NCBI RefSeq assembly: GCF_900109225.1
Contig: NZ_FNZK01000001.1
Coordinates: forward strand, 186,001-250,000
Direction: 5' to 3'
Source: Propionispira arboris
GTDB lineage: Bacteria > Bacillota > Negativicutes > Selenomonadales > Selenomonadaceae
DNA length: 64,000 nucleotides
Numbering within the stretch: the first letter of the stretch is position 1; the number at the start of each line of letters is the position of its first letter. Positions 1 through 8,943 of the stretch are shown piece by piece. The notes beneath the pieces were generated by a model. The model saw only the letters and a list, made by a program, of their open reading frames with translations, was not told the DNA's origin and made no database searches. The position numbers and the translations under genes were made by a program.

Positions 1-14
1 ATTTTTTTGAATAC

Positions 15-43
15 TTGCAGGAATCGATAATATTTTGTAAAAT
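15..43 (+). promoter_or_regulatory. candidate promoter for lpxC
   Basis: TTGCAG at 15-20 and TAAAAT at 38-43 are separated by 17 nt, a sigma-70/SigA-like layout. Initiation would fall near 50, just before the lpxC ribosome-binding site at 63-68. The operon may also be read through from genes beyond the left edge, so this could be a secondary promoter. Confidence 0.35.
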
Positions 44-77
44 AGACGAAGGCTATCATGTCAGGAGGATATTTTTT

Positions 78-902
78 ATGCAATACCAAACCACAATTGC
101 AAAAGACGTGACATATACGGGTAATGGTTTACACTCAGGCCGGAAAGTTACCATTACGTTAAAACCGGCTCCGGTGGATACAGGTATCGTGTTCATTCGT
201 GTTGATCTTGATGGATTGCCAAGAATAGCAGCTATTTCAGACAATGTCACATCGACCATAAGAGCGACAACGATTGCGGAGAATGATGTAAAAGTATTCA
301 CAATCGAACATCTCTTATCGGCTTTACATGCTGCCCGGATTGATAACTCTTTTATTGAGATCAATGCGGAAGAGCCGCCGGTAGGAGATGGCAGTGCGCT
401 CATCTTTTTTGATTTAATACATAAAACGGGGATCAAAGAACAATCTGCCTATCGCAAAGAAATTATTATTGATAAAGTGTATCGGATTGATGATGATAAG
501 CGATTTGTGATGGTGCTGCCTTATGACGGTTTTCGCGTGAGCTTTACATCAATCAATCCGCATCGCTTGATTGGTACGCAATATGTTGACTTTACCATTG
601 ATACATTGACTTACCAGCAAGAAATTGCTCCGGCCCGGACGATTGCGTATGAAAAAGAAGTGGCCGAACTGGAAAAAATGGGACTTGGCTTAGGCGGTAC
701 ATTAGAGAATGTCATTGTTTATAATGATGAAGGCTGGCTCAATAAGCTTCGGTATGAAGATGAACTTGTCCGCCATAAGGTTCTGGATGTTATCGGTGAC
801 CTGCGGCTCGCCGGGATTATCCGCGGTCATGTCATAGCAGTACAATCAGGACATGCCTTAAATGCCCGACTGGCAAAAAAAATTACCGCTGCATTTAAAT
901 AA
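78..902 (+). CDS. lpxC: UDP-3-O-acyl-N-acetylglucosamine deacetylase LpxC
   Basis: This is the zinc enzyme for the committed step of lipid A synthesis, removing the N-acetyl group from UDP-3-O-acyl-GlcNAc in the cytoplasm. The 274-residue product is somewhat shorter than E. coli LpxC (about 305). The zinc site is visible as H78 in the EHLLSAL motif plus H233 and D237 in HKVLDVIGDL; E77 is the likely general base and H259 sits in the late SGHALN motif. ATG 78 is chosen because AGGAGG lies at 63-68 and the family-typical N-terminus starts there; an upstream in-frame TTG at 15 has no ribosome-binding site. First gene of a same-strand lipid A series. Confidence 0.97.
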   Translation: MQYQTTIAKDVTYTGNGLHSGRKVTITLKPAPVDTGIVFIRVDLDGLPRIAAISDNVTSTIRATTIAENDVKVFTIEHLLSALHAARIDNSFIEINAEEPPVGDGSALIFFDLIHKTGIKEQSAYRKEIIIDKVYRIDDDKRFVMVLPYDGFRVSFTSINPHRLIGTQYVDFTIDTLTYQQEIAPARTIAYEKEVAELEKMGLGLGGTLENVIVYNDEGWLNKLRYEDELVRHKVLDVIGDLRLAGIIRGHVIAVQSGHALNARLAKKITAAFK

Positions 903-976
903 AAAGATTTTCAAAATATACAGGTGAGAAGAAACTTAAACTTTATAAGTTCTAGATGAAAGAGAGGAAATACAAT

Positions 977-1420
977 ATGATTTTATCTGTAACTGATATA
1001 CAAAAAATATTACCACACCGTCCACCATTCCTTTTGGTAGATCGGATTATTGAACTAGAGCCGATGAAACGTGCCGTTGGTATAAAGAATGTAACCATGA
1101 TGGAACCACATTTTCGCGGGCACTTTCCTGGCAATCCAATTATGCCGGGCGTACTAATCTTAGAGGCTATGGCACAGGTTGGTGGTGTGGCGATGCTTTA
1201 CCCGGATGAAAACCGCGGAAAACTAGCATTGTTTGGTGCGATGGATAATGTGAAATTTAAAAAGCCTGTTGTGCCGGGCGATCAGCTTGTCATGAAAGCG
1301 GAACTGATTAAAATGCGTGGCTATATTGGGAAAATACATGCAGAAGCATTTGTCGATGATCAGCTGGCGGCACAGGCAGATTTTACATTCGCCCTTAAAA
1401 AACCGGCAAATGAACAGTAA
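977..1420 (+). CDS. fabZ: 3-hydroxyacyl-ACP dehydratase FabZ
   Basis: FabZ dehydrates 3-hydroxyacyl-ACP in fatty acid elongation and competes with LpxA/LpxD for the same substrates, which explains its regular place in lpx operons. The 147-residue hotdog-fold protein has catalytic H49 in [12 protein letters not shown] and E63 in the ILEAMAQ helix. ATG 977 is preferred over in-frame ATG 956 because GAGAGG at 962-967 is spaced for 977 and the conserved core ([14 protein letters not shown]) follows at once. Gap to lpxC is 74 nt. Confidence 0.96.
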   Translation: MILSVTDIQKILPHRPPFLLVDRIIELEPMKRAVGIKNVTMMEPHFRGHFPGNPIMPGVLILEAMAQVGGVAMLYPDENRGKLALFGAMDNVKFKKPVVPGDQLVMKAELIKMRGYIGKIHAEAFVDDQLAAQADFTFALKKPANEQ

Positions 1421-1625
1421 ATCAGCTGGGTTTTTGTGTATGCCTTAGCTAAAGATCGATTTTTGCTGAATTATAGGTAAATTTGACTAAATTCTACAGG
1501 TGGAATTTATGATGAACAATTGGATTATAAAATTAGATGCAGTTATCATCAAGATAGCTGCTATGTGAAAAAATAATGCGCTGGGATACTAGCGGGGCTG
1601 AGAAGCTTAAGGAGTTGAAATACGA
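1421..1625 (+). other. 205-nt spacer with a possible 19-codon ORF
   Basis: The gap between fabZ and lpxA holds no recognisable gene. A 19-codon ORF runs from ATG 1509 to TGA 1568, preceded by a plausible ribosome-binding site (AGGTGG at about 1498-1503). Its peptide is short and hydrophobic and matches nothing I know. No terminator is evident. Confidence 0.25.
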
Positions 1626-2438
1626 ATGATATCAAACAACAAGGTCGTTGCTTATATACATGACACTGCTGTGATTCATCCAGGGGCTCGTATTGGGAAA
1701 AATGTGCAAATTGGGCCTTATGCAGTAATTGGTGAAAATGTTATAATTGACGAAGGTACTAAAATAGGTCCGCATGTAGTTATTACCGGCTGGACAAGTA
1801 TTGGAAAAAATTGTGTGATTTTTCAGGGGGCTTCGATCGGTGAAGAACCGCAGGATCTTAAGTTTGCTGGTGAAAAATCTTATGTATTTATTGGGGATCG
1901 TACCAAAATCCGCGAATGTGCCACCGTACATCGTGCGACGGGTGAAGGCGAAGAGACTCGTATTGGTACAGACTGTCTTATGATGGCTTACACGCATGTT
2001 GCCCATAACTGTATTGTAGGTAACAATGTCATCATGTCGAATGCTGCGACATTAGCGGGGCACGTCGTTGTGGAAGACCGTGCTGTCATCGGTGGGCTTA
2101 CAGGCGTACATCAATTTGTGAAAATTGGCCGCAACGCAATGGTTGGCGGTGCATCAAAGATTGTTCAGGACGTTGTGCCTTATACAATTGTAGACGGTCA
2201 TCCGGCGAAAGTAGCAGGTCTTAATAGTGTTGGTATGGCGAGAGCTGGCATTGCGCTGGATTCACGTCGTAATATAAAAAAAGCTTACAAACTATTATAT
2301 CGTTCGAGTTTAAGCCTGACGCAGGCTATTTCTATGATTGAACAGGAAGTAGATTCTTGCTCCGAGGTCGAACATTTTTTGCGGTTTTTACGCAATGCGG
2401 AATGTGGCATTTGTCGAAGCCGCCGCGATATAGAATAA
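1626..2438 (+). CDS. lpxA: UDP-N-acetylglucosamine O-acyltransferase LpxA
   Basis: LpxA transfers a 3-hydroxyacyl chain from ACP to the 3-OH of UDP-GlcNAc, the first lipid A reaction. The 270-residue protein shows a left-handed beta-helix N-terminal part with hexapeptide repeats and a helical C-terminal part, as in the family. AYTHVAHNC at 121-129 supplies the two conserved histidines; H127 corresponds to the E. coli catalytic H125. A good AAGGAG at 1609-1614 supports ATG 1626. It precedes lpxI and belongs to the same operon-like run. Confidence 0.97.
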   Translation: MISNNKVVAYIHDTAVIHPGARIGKNVQIGPYAVIGENVIIDEGTKIGPHVVITGWTSIGKNCVIFQGASIGEEPQDLKFAGEKSYVFIGDRTKIRECATVHRATGEGEETRIGTDCLMMAYTHVAHNCIVGNNVIMSNAATLAGHVVVEDRAVIGGLTGVHQFVKIGRNAMVGGASKIVQDVVPYTIVDGHPAKVAGLNSVGMARAGIALDSRRNIKKAYKLLYRSSLSLTQAISMIEQEVDSCSEVEHFLRFLRNAECGICRSRRDIE

Positions 2439-2528
2439 ATTAATTTTCAAGATGTATCATGCAATTATTGGGTGTATAATCATAACTATAGTTCGATAAA
2501 GTGAAAAAGTGTTTGCGGAGGATAGAAA

Positions 2529-3335
2529 ATGGAGAAAATAGGTCTTCTTGCCGGAATTGGTAAATTGCCGGTAGAATTTGCCCGGGCTGCATTAGCCATG
2601 GGGCTGGGAGTTTTTGCTGTTGCTCTGGTTGATGGTACAGACGAAGCATTGAAACAGAATGTTACAGACATGCAAAAGATAAGTATTGCGCGTCTTGATA
2701 CAATTATAAAATATTTAAAAGAACATGGTATTACGCAGGTTACAATGATTGGTAAAGTCACGAAAGAAATTATGTTTAGCGGCGAACATGCACAGCCGGA
2801 TGAGCGGATGACAAGGCTGCTGTTATCATTATCAGATCGTAGTGATGATACAATGATGTTTGCGTTTATACAGGAACTTGCCAAAGAAAATATTCAGGTA
2901 TTTGATCAAACGGCTTTGATTCGGAAGCTGATGGTGCATGAGGGGATTCTTACCAGACGGGAGCCGTCTGCAGAGGAAAAAGTAGATATGGACTATGGAT
3001 TTCAGATGGCGAAAGCCATTGGCGGTTTGGATATAGGACAAACCGTTGTTGTAAAACATCAGGCAGTAATGGCCGTAGAAGCAATTGAAGGCACGGATGC
3101 CTGTATTCTTCGTGGTGGGAAGCTGGCGCGTGGCGGTGCCATTGTGGCGAAAGTTGCAAAACCGAAGCAGGATATTCGCTTTGATGTGCCGGCGGTTGGG
3201 GTTACAACAATAGAGTCTATGATTCAGGCAGGTGCAGCAGGGCTTGTTTTAGAAGCTGGCAAAACTTTGCTGGTAGAAAAAGAAAAAGTGATTGCACTGG
3301 CTGATAAAAATGAAATAACCATTGTCGCTATGTAA
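2529..3335 (+). CDS. lpxI: UDP-2,3-diacylglucosamine pyrophosphatase LpxI
   Basis: LpxI (formerly DUF1009) hydrolyses UDP-2,3-diacylglucosamine to lipid X and UMP. It is unrelated in fold to LpxH and replaces it in many bacteria, apparently including this one, since no LpxH-like gene is in the window. The 268-residue product begins with the family's GLLAGIGKLPVEFA motif and carries the conserved C-terminal half (GRGGAIVAKVAKP-like stretch, DVPAVGVTTI). A GGAGG-type site precedes ATG 2529. It sits between lpxA and lpxB, matching the pathway order. Confidence 0.94.
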   Translation: MEKIGLLAGIGKLPVEFARAALAMGLGVFAVALVDGTDEALKQNVTDMQKISIARLDTIIKYLKEHGITQVTMIGKVTKEIMFSGEHAQPDERMTRLLLSLSDRSDDTMMFAFIQELAKENIQVFDQTALIRKLMVHEGILTRREPSAEEKVDMDYGFQMAKAIGGLDIGQTVVVKHQAVMAVEAIEGTDACILRGGKLARGGAIVAKVAKPKQDIRFDVPAVGVTTIESMIQAGAAGLVLEAGKTLLVEKEKVIALADKNEITIVAM

Positions 3336-3349
3336 ATCAAGATTTATGA

Positions 3350-3393
3350 GGCGCGGCGGATACTTTTACAGAAAGTGTCCTCGCGTCTTTTTA
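3350..3393 (+). terminator. intra-operon stem-loop with T tract (lpxI-lpxB)
   Basis: An imperfect stem pairs roughly 3352-3366 with 3372-3385 (G-U pairs and one bulge) and is followed by TCTTTTTA. It resembles a weak intrinsic terminator or attenuator inside the operon. It may tune lpxB-msbA transcription, or serve as an RNA-stability hairpin. Confidence 0.4.
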
Positions 3394-3427
3394 TGCTTGA
3401 ATGGATAGAAGTTGGAGGAAGAGGAGC

Positions 3428-4588
3428 ATGTATAAAATTATGTTTTCTGCCGGGGAAGTCTCTGGCGATTTACACGGTGCGGCTATCGCTAAGGCACTGA
3501 AGAAAATCCAGCCAGAAAGCAAACTATTTGGTTTCGGCGGTGAAAAGATGCGCTCAGCCGGTGTAGATATCCTCTATGATATGAAAGAGTATAATGTTAT
3601 GGGATTTTGGGAAGTACTCAAAAATTTGCGGAGGATGTTTAAGCTTCGCGATGATTTACTTATGGTCATCCAAAGAGAAAAACCAGATCTTCTAATTTTA
3701 ATTGATTATCCTGATTTTAACTGGCGGCTCGCTGAAAAAGCTAAAAAGCTGGGTGTGCCGATTTTTTCGTATATTCCACCATCGGCCTGGGCCTGGCGCA
3801 AAGGCCGTGCGAAATCAGTGGCGAAAATTGCCGATAAAATTGTAGCGATTTTTCCCTTTGAGCTTGCTGCATATGAAGCAGTTGGTGCTAATATTGAATT
3901 TGTTGGCAATCCTATGATTGATTCAGTAAAACCAGAGATGGATAAGGCAACGGCGGCAGATTATTTTGACGCAAATCTAAATAACCCTAATGTTTTGCTC
4001 TTACCGGGCAGTCGGCAGCAGGAAGTAACAATTTTATTGCCGGAAATGTTAAAAGCAGCAGAACGTATCTATGCTAAATATCCAGAAACACAGTTTTATC
4101 TGCCGGCAGCTGCAACGATTTCACGGACGATGCTGCAAACAATTATTGCACCATTTCATCTGCCGATTCGTATAACGGATACCTATACGTATGATTTGAT
4201 GAATATTTGTGATGTAGCGGTTGCCACTTCGGGAACCGTCACATTAGAAGCAGCTTTAATGGAATTGCCCACAGTAGTACTTTACAAAATGTCACCTATT
4301 TCTTATTTCATTGGTAAGCTGTTTATTCATGTTACTAATTTTAGTTTGCCAAATATTATTGCGGGCGAACGGATCATTCCGGAACTTCTCCAGCAAGAAG
4401 TTAATACAGAAAGAATTGCACGTGAAATGCTTGCCTTGTTTAAAGGTACGGCCGGTGGTGCTGCTGTTAAACTTATGCTGGCCCAAACCAAAGCTAAACT
4501 TGGCCAGCCACATGCAGTAGATCGCATCGCAAAGCTCATTATAGAAACAGCTGACCATTGTGCATTGCAAAATTCGAACAAGAATTGA
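3428..4588 (+). CDS. lpxB: lipid A disaccharide synthase LpxB
   Basis: LpxB joins lipid X and UDP-2,3-diacylglucosamine into the beta-1,6 tetraacyldisaccharide 1-phosphate at the inner face of the cytoplasmic membrane. The 386-residue GT19 protein has the N-terminal SAGEVSGDLHGA motif, the YIPPSAWAWRKGR segment and the C-terminal nucleotide-binding region with SGTVTLEAAL. ATG 3428 follows GAGGAGC closely and starts the conserved sequence; an upstream in-frame ATG at 3401 lies before the ribosome-binding site and would add a non-conserved nonapeptide. Confidence 0.97.
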   Translation: MYKIMFSAGEVSGDLHGAAIAKALKKIQPESKLFGFGGEKMRSAGVDILYDMKEYNVMGFWEVLKNLRRMFKLRDDLLMVIQREKPDLLILIDYPDFNWRLAEKAKKLGVPIFSYIPPSAWAWRKGRAKSVAKIADKIVAIFPFELAAYEAVGANIEFVGNPMIDSVKPEMDKATAADYFDANLNNPNVLLLPGSRQQEVTILLPEMLKAAERIYAKYPETQFYLPAAATISRTMLQTIIAPFHLPIRITDTYTYDLMNICDVAVATSGTVTLEAALMELPTVVLYKMSPISYFIGKLFIHVTNFSLPNIIAGERIIPELLQQEVNTERIAREMLALFKGTAGGAAVKLMLAQTKAKLGQPHAVDRIAKLIIETADHCALQNSNKN

Positions 4589-4616
4589 GATTGAATCAGC
4601 GGAGGAACTACATAAA

Positions 4617-6350
4617 ATGAATAATTATAAACGTTTGCTTTTGTTTATAAAACCTTACTTGCCAAGATTGGGTATGGCAGTTGTCTGCATTGTTTTTGCA
4701 GCGGCCGCGAATCTTTACGTACCATGGATTATTAAAGACATTATTGACGATGTTCTGGCGAACCGTGATATGCAGATGCTCAATACAATTGCCATTGGGA
4801 TTGTTGTGGTCTTTTTTTTGCGAGGGTTGTTTTTTTACGGACAAACTTACCTGGTGTCTTATATTGCCCAAAAAGTAATTATCGATATAAGACAGCTGCT
4901 TTATATGAAATTCCAGCGTTTATCACTGGCCTACTATGAAAAAAAACAAACGGGGACCATCATGAGTTATATTACGAATGATGTGGCAGCTCTGCAATCA
5001 GCGCTGGTAGACAGCTTAATCGAAATGGTTACGGAAGGGTCTATCTTGATCGGTTCGGTAGCTACGATGTTTTATCTGCACTGGAAATTAACGCTGCTCA
5101 CACTGATTACCGTTCCGCTGATTGCGCAGGCAATGAAGATTTTCGGCAGTAAGTTAAAATCAAGTGGTACCGTCATTCAGGAACGCATTGCCGACATTAC
5201 ATCACTTTTACAAGAATCAATATCAGCGGTTCGTGTGGTGAAATCCTTTGTACGGGAAGATTATGAAATAGAACGGTTTAAAAAGCAAAATTTCTTGAAT
5301 TTTCGGGCGCAAATGAAAAATACGCAGCTCATGGCGATTCTTACCCCAACGGTAGAATTTTTAGCAGCGATTGCAGTTACGTTGATTGTCTGGTATGGTG
5401 GTTATGAAGTTGTTAATGGTACAATTACGGCAGGGGCTTTAATTGCTTTTTTAACCTATGCTGTAAATTTAGCAAACCCGGTAAAACGCCTTAGCCGGGT
5501 ATATGGAACGATTCAAAAAGCCATGGCGGCAGCAGATCGCGTGTTTGAAGTACTGGATACCCAGGAAGATATCAAAGATAAAGAAACGGCGATTATTTTA
5601 CCAAAAATTGACGGAAAAGTTACGTTTGAAAATGTTGTTTTTGAATATAAAAAAGACACGCCGGCACTGCGGGGAATCTCATTGGAAGCGAAACCAGGAC
5701 AGATGGTAGCAATTGTTGGTCCATCTGGTGCCGGTAAGTCAACGATCGCAAATCTTATCCCGCGTTTTTATGATGTGAACTCTGGTGCGATTAAGATTGA
5801 CGATATAGACATTCGTGATGTGCAGATGAATTCACTGCGAGAACAAATCGGCATTGTTCCACAAGAAACAATGCTGTTTAGTGGTACTGTGGCGGAAAAT
5901 ATTCAATACGGACGTTTGGAAGCGACACTGGAAGAGGTGGTTGAAGCTGCCAAAGCCGGCAATGCCCATGAATTTATTCTAGAACTTCCCAATGGTTATG
6001 AAACAAAAATTGGCGAACGCGGCTCCAACCTCTCAGGTGGACAAAGACAGCGTATTGCAATTGCAAGGGCTATACTAAAAAATCCGCGGGTCTTAATTTT
6101 GGATGAGGCTACATCGGCGTTGGATACTGAAAGTGAAAAGCTTGTGCAAGGTGCACTTGATAAGCTGATGATTGGTCGGACTTCGTTTGTTATAGCTCAC
6201 AGGCTGTCGACGATATTACAGGCTGAGCAAATCATTGTGCTTGATCGTGGTCAAATCAAGGAAGTCGGCACGCATGCAGAACTTCTTCATCAAAAAGGGC
6301 TCTATAGTAATTTATATAATATTCAATTCAATAAAAAAACAGAAATATGA
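4617..6350 (+). CDS. msbA: lipid A export ABC transporter MsbA
   Basis: MsbA flips the lipid A core across the inner membrane using ATP. The 577-residue half-transporter has an N-terminal six-helix membrane domain (about 1-320) and a nucleotide-binding domain: Walker A GPSGAGKS at 368-375, signature LSGGQ at 472-476 and Walker B VLILDEATSALD from about 492. GGAGG at 4601-4605 selects ATG 4617; the in-frame ATG at 4560 lies inside lpxB. Other half-transporters look alike, but position between lpxB and waaA makes MsbA the best call. Confidence 0.92.
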   Translation: MNNYKRLLLFIKPYLPRLGMAVVCIVFAAAANLYVPWIIKDIIDDVLANRDMQMLNTIAIGIVVVFFLRGLFFYGQTYLVSYIAQKVIIDIRQLLYMKFQRLSLAYYEKKQTGTIMSYITNDVAALQSALVDSLIEMVTEGSILIGSVATMFYLHWKLTLLTLITVPLIAQAMKIFGSKLKSSGTVIQERIADITSLLQESISAVRVVKSFVREDYEIERFKKQNFLNFRAQMKNTQLMAILTPTVEFLAAIAVTLIVWYGGYEVVNGTITAGALIAFLTYAVNLANPVKRLSRVYGTIQKAMAAADRVFEVLDTQEDIKDKETAIILPKIDGKVTFENVVFEYKKDTPALRGISLEAKPGQMVAIVGPSGAGKSTIANLIPRFYDVNSGAIKIDDIDIRDVQMNSLREQIGIVPQETMLFSGTVAENIQYGRLEATLEEVVEAAKAGNAHEFILELPNGYETKIGERGSNLSGGQRQRIAIARAILKNPRVLILDEATSALDTESEKLVQGALDKLMIGRTSFVIAHRLSTILQAEQIIVLDRGQIKEVGTHAELLHQKGLYSNLYNIQFNKKTEI

Positions 6351-6358
6351 AGACTAAC

Positions 6359-6405
6359 ATTTGAAAGTTTGACAAAAATCTAAAATTTTTTGCTGACTTT
6401 CAATT
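6359..6405 (+). other. nested inverted repeat between msbA and waaA-lpxK
   Basis: TTGAAAGT at 6361-6368 pairs perfectly with ACTTTCAA at 6396-6403, and inside it AAAAAT pairs with ATTTTT around a CTAAA loop. There is no T run after the outer stem, so an RNA-processing or stability hairpin is more likely than a terminator. The TTGACA at 6369-6374 lacks a matching -10. Confidence 0.35.
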
Positions 6406-6426
6406 AGTACAAAAGGTGGAGACACT

Positions 6427-8910
6427 ATGCAGATACTTTACAATATAGCCACAGTTCTGCTGGCGATTATGGCAATACCATTGTTGATTATTCGCGCGAT
6501 AAGAGAAGATGGTTTTATCGAACGAATAAAGCAGAGTCTGGGGAACCTTCCCAAACATGCACTGGATGCGGTTGAAAAGAAACAATGCATCTGGGTTCAT
6601 GCTGCTTCGGTTGGTGAAATCGTAGCGGCCAGTCCGCTCATCAAAGAATTTCGGATTGAATTTCCTAATAGTCCAATCTTAGTATCTGTTGTAACAAGCA
6701 GCGGCTATGCTATGGCCAATCGGATTGTAAAAGATGCCGATACGATTATCTATTTCCCCTTGGACTTACCATGGATAGCCGAAAGCCTTGTAAAAAAAGT
6801 TCAGCCACGTGTTTTTTTGCCAGTAGAAACAGAATTATGGCCTAATTTTCTGAAAGCTGCCCGTCGCTTTCATATTCCAGTTATGATGGTCAATGGACGC
6901 ATCAGTGATAAAAGTGTGAAACGATATCATCATTTACACAGTTTGTTAAAAGATATGATTGGTACCGTTAATACTTTTGCGATGCAGTCCGATATTGATG
7001 CTCAGTATATTGTTCGTCTCGGAGCAGCTGAAAATCTCGTTACGGTTACTGGTAATACGAAATTTGATCAGACTTACACCAATGTATCACTCGATGAAAA
7101 ACAGCAAATGATTTTTGAGATGGGACTTACAAATGCTACCGGGATTTTACTGGCTGGCAGTACCCATAAAGGCGAAGAAAATCATATATTAGAGGCATTT
7201 CGCCAGCTTAGAAAAAAATTTCCAATGGCAAAACTAGTGATTGCACCACGTGATATCATGCGCAAAGATGAAATCATGACACTCTGCCAAATGTTTCAAT
7301 TTAAAGTCAAAACCCGGACGGAGCTGCAAACTCATCCCGCAACGGATCATGATGTGGTGATATTGGATACAATTGGCGAACTGGGGAAAGTTTATAGTGT
7401 AGGGGATGTCATTTATGTCGGTGGAAGCTTAATTCCCCATGGCGGGCATAATATTTTGGAACCGGCTGCACATGGCAAGGCCATTATTGTTGGCAATAAA
7501 ATGTTTAATTTTAAAGACACTCATGCCCTTTTTTCAAAACGGAATGCCTGTATTACGGTCGAAAATCAGGCTCAATTAGGTGTGAGCATTGAAAACCTTT
7601 TTCGTGACTCAGTCGAACGATGCCGCATGGAGCAGGAAACATTAGCCATTATGAAAGAAAATCGTGGTGCTGCTCGTAAAAGTGCGGTTTTGCTGCATGA
7701 ACTTTTAAATGCATGTGAACAACGACAAAATTCTGGGATTGTTAAATCAACCGAAAAAATAGAAAATTTTCAGACGTATTTGTACCAACTGGTTCATGGG
7801 CGAGCGGAGCATGGTATTTTGTCACAATTTGCCATCAGTATTCTCTATAGTTTTTCGTTTATTTATCACTTGCTGGTGAATTTTAAACTGGCAGGTTATC
7901 GCTGGGGTATTTTAAAACAACAGCAGCTTGCCTGTCATGTAATCAGTTTAGGGAATATTACTGTAGGCGGTACAGGGAAGACCCCAACTGCCCAAAGATT
8001 AGCTCGTGCTATTCGTGACATGGGCTATCGGGTTGTAATCTTGAATCGCGGCTATCGGGCTAAATGGAAGGGCCAGGTCGGTGTGGTATCAGATGGTAAG
8101 AAGCTTTATATGTCGGCCGCTGAAGCTGGCGATGAAGCATTCCTGCTGGCTAAAAATTTACCGAATGTACCGGTTCTTATTGGGGCCGAACGAGCTATTA
8201 CGGGGCAATATGCTGTTGAGCATTTTGGCGCGGAAGTGGCCATTCTGGATGATGGTTATCAACATTGGCAGCTTAAGCGTGACATGGATATTTTACTGAT
8301 TGATGCAATTAATGTGTTTGGCAATAGTTATATGCTGCCGCGTGGTACGCTGCGTGAACCGGTCACTCACCTGGATCGGGCTGATGTTTGTCTGATGACG
8401 AAAGTCGACCAGGCTGCTCCGGGGGTTTGTGAACAAATTAAAGAAACAGTTGCAAAATACAATGAACATGCGCTTATTGTCGAAAGCATTCATTTACCAC
8501 GCTGCTTTATTGAAGTAGCGGACTGGGATCGTGATATTGCGGCAGAGGGCATCGACATAAGTTATATGCATAACAAAAAAGTTATGGCTGTTTCCGCAAT
8601 TGGGAATCCTGCATCTTTTGAGCAGACAATCAGTGATATAGGGGCTGTTATTGTTGAAAGCCTGCGTTATCCGGATCATCATGATTATACGACAGAAGAA
8701 ATGCAGGATGTTTTTCGGCAATCGCTTAAACAAGGTGTAGAAGCAATCATCATTACAGAAAAAGATGCTGTTAAGATTCCAAATGAGATTATCCATGCGG
8801 ATCATCCAATCCCAATTTATGTAATCAGTATTGAAATTACCTTCCAGGAAGGCGATCTTGAATTCCATGAATTGTTAAGTCAAAGTCTTAAAAAAAAGTT
8901 GGGAAAATAA
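6427..8910 (+). CDS. waaA-lpxK: Kdo transferase / lipid A 4'-kinase fusion (WaaA-LpxK)
   Basis: One uninterrupted 827-residue frame joins two lipid A enzymes. Residues 1 to about 430 are Kdo transferase WaaA (KdtA): N-terminal membrane helix, GFIERIKQSLG with the family's catalytic Glu (E32), WVHAASVGE, GSTHKGEE and GGSLIPHGGHNILEPA. Residues from about 450 onward are LpxK: a membrane-associated segment, P-loop GGTGKT at 514-519, and DDGYQHWQLKRD. The pair would phosphorylate the tetraacyldisaccharide and add Kdo at the inner membrane. No stop or restart lies between the domains, so this is a true fusion. AGGTGGAG precedes ATG 6427. Confidence 0.95.
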   Translation: MQILYNIATVLLAIMAIPLLIIRAIREDGFIERIKQSLGNLPKHALDAVEKKQCIWVHAASVGEIVAASPLIKEFRIEFPNSPILVSVVTSSGYAMANRIVKDADTIIYFPLDLPWIAESLVKKVQPRVFLPVETELWPNFLKAARRFHIPVMMVNGRISDKSVKRYHHLHSLLKDMIGTVNTFAMQSDIDAQYIVRLGAAENLVTVTGNTKFDQTYTNVSLDEKQQMIFEMGLTNATGILLAGSTHKGEENHILEAFRQLRKKFPMAKLVIAPRDIMRKDEIMTLCQMFQFKVKTRTELQTHPATDHDVVILDTIGELGKVYSVGDVIYVGGSLIPHGGHNILEPAAHGKAIIVGNKMFNFKDTHALFSKRNACITVENQAQLGVSIENLFRDSVERCRMEQETLAIMKENRGAARKSAVLLHELLNACEQRQNSGIVKSTEKIENFQTYLYQLVHGRAEHGILSQFAISILYSFSFIYHLLVNFKLAGYRWGILKQQQLACHVISLGNITVGGTGKTPTAQRLARAIRDMGYRVVILNRGYRAKWKGQVGVVSDGKKLYMSAAEAGDEAFLLAKNLPNVPVLIGAERAITGQYAVEHFGAEVAILDDGYQHWQLKRDMDILLIDAINVFGNSYMLPRGTLREPVTHLDRADVCLMTKVDQAAPGVCEQIKETVAKYNEHALIVESIHLPRCFIEVADWDRDIAAEGIDISYMHNKKVMAVSAIGNPASFEQTISDIGAVIVESLRYPDHHDYTTEEMQDVFRQSLKQGVEAIIITEKDAVKIPNEIIHADHPIPIYVISIEITFQEGDLEFHELLSQSLKKKLGK

Positions 8911-8943
8911 ATAAAATGTAAGGCAAGATAGGAGTTGTTTTGC

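Noticed and set aside
56-436. Minus-strand open frame inside lpxC, and many similar antisense frames throughout
   Set aside because: They mirror strongly conserved + strand genes, lack ribosome-binding sites and encode compositionally biased peptides without motifs.
1509-1568. 19-codon ORF between fabZ and lpxA as a real gene
   Set aside because: It has a possible ribosome-binding site but no recognisable features; kept only as part of the spacer description.
6361-6410. TTGACA at 6369-6374 as a promoter for waaA-lpxK
   Set aside because: No -10-like hexamer occurs at 16-18 nt; the sequence is better explained by the nested inverted repeat.
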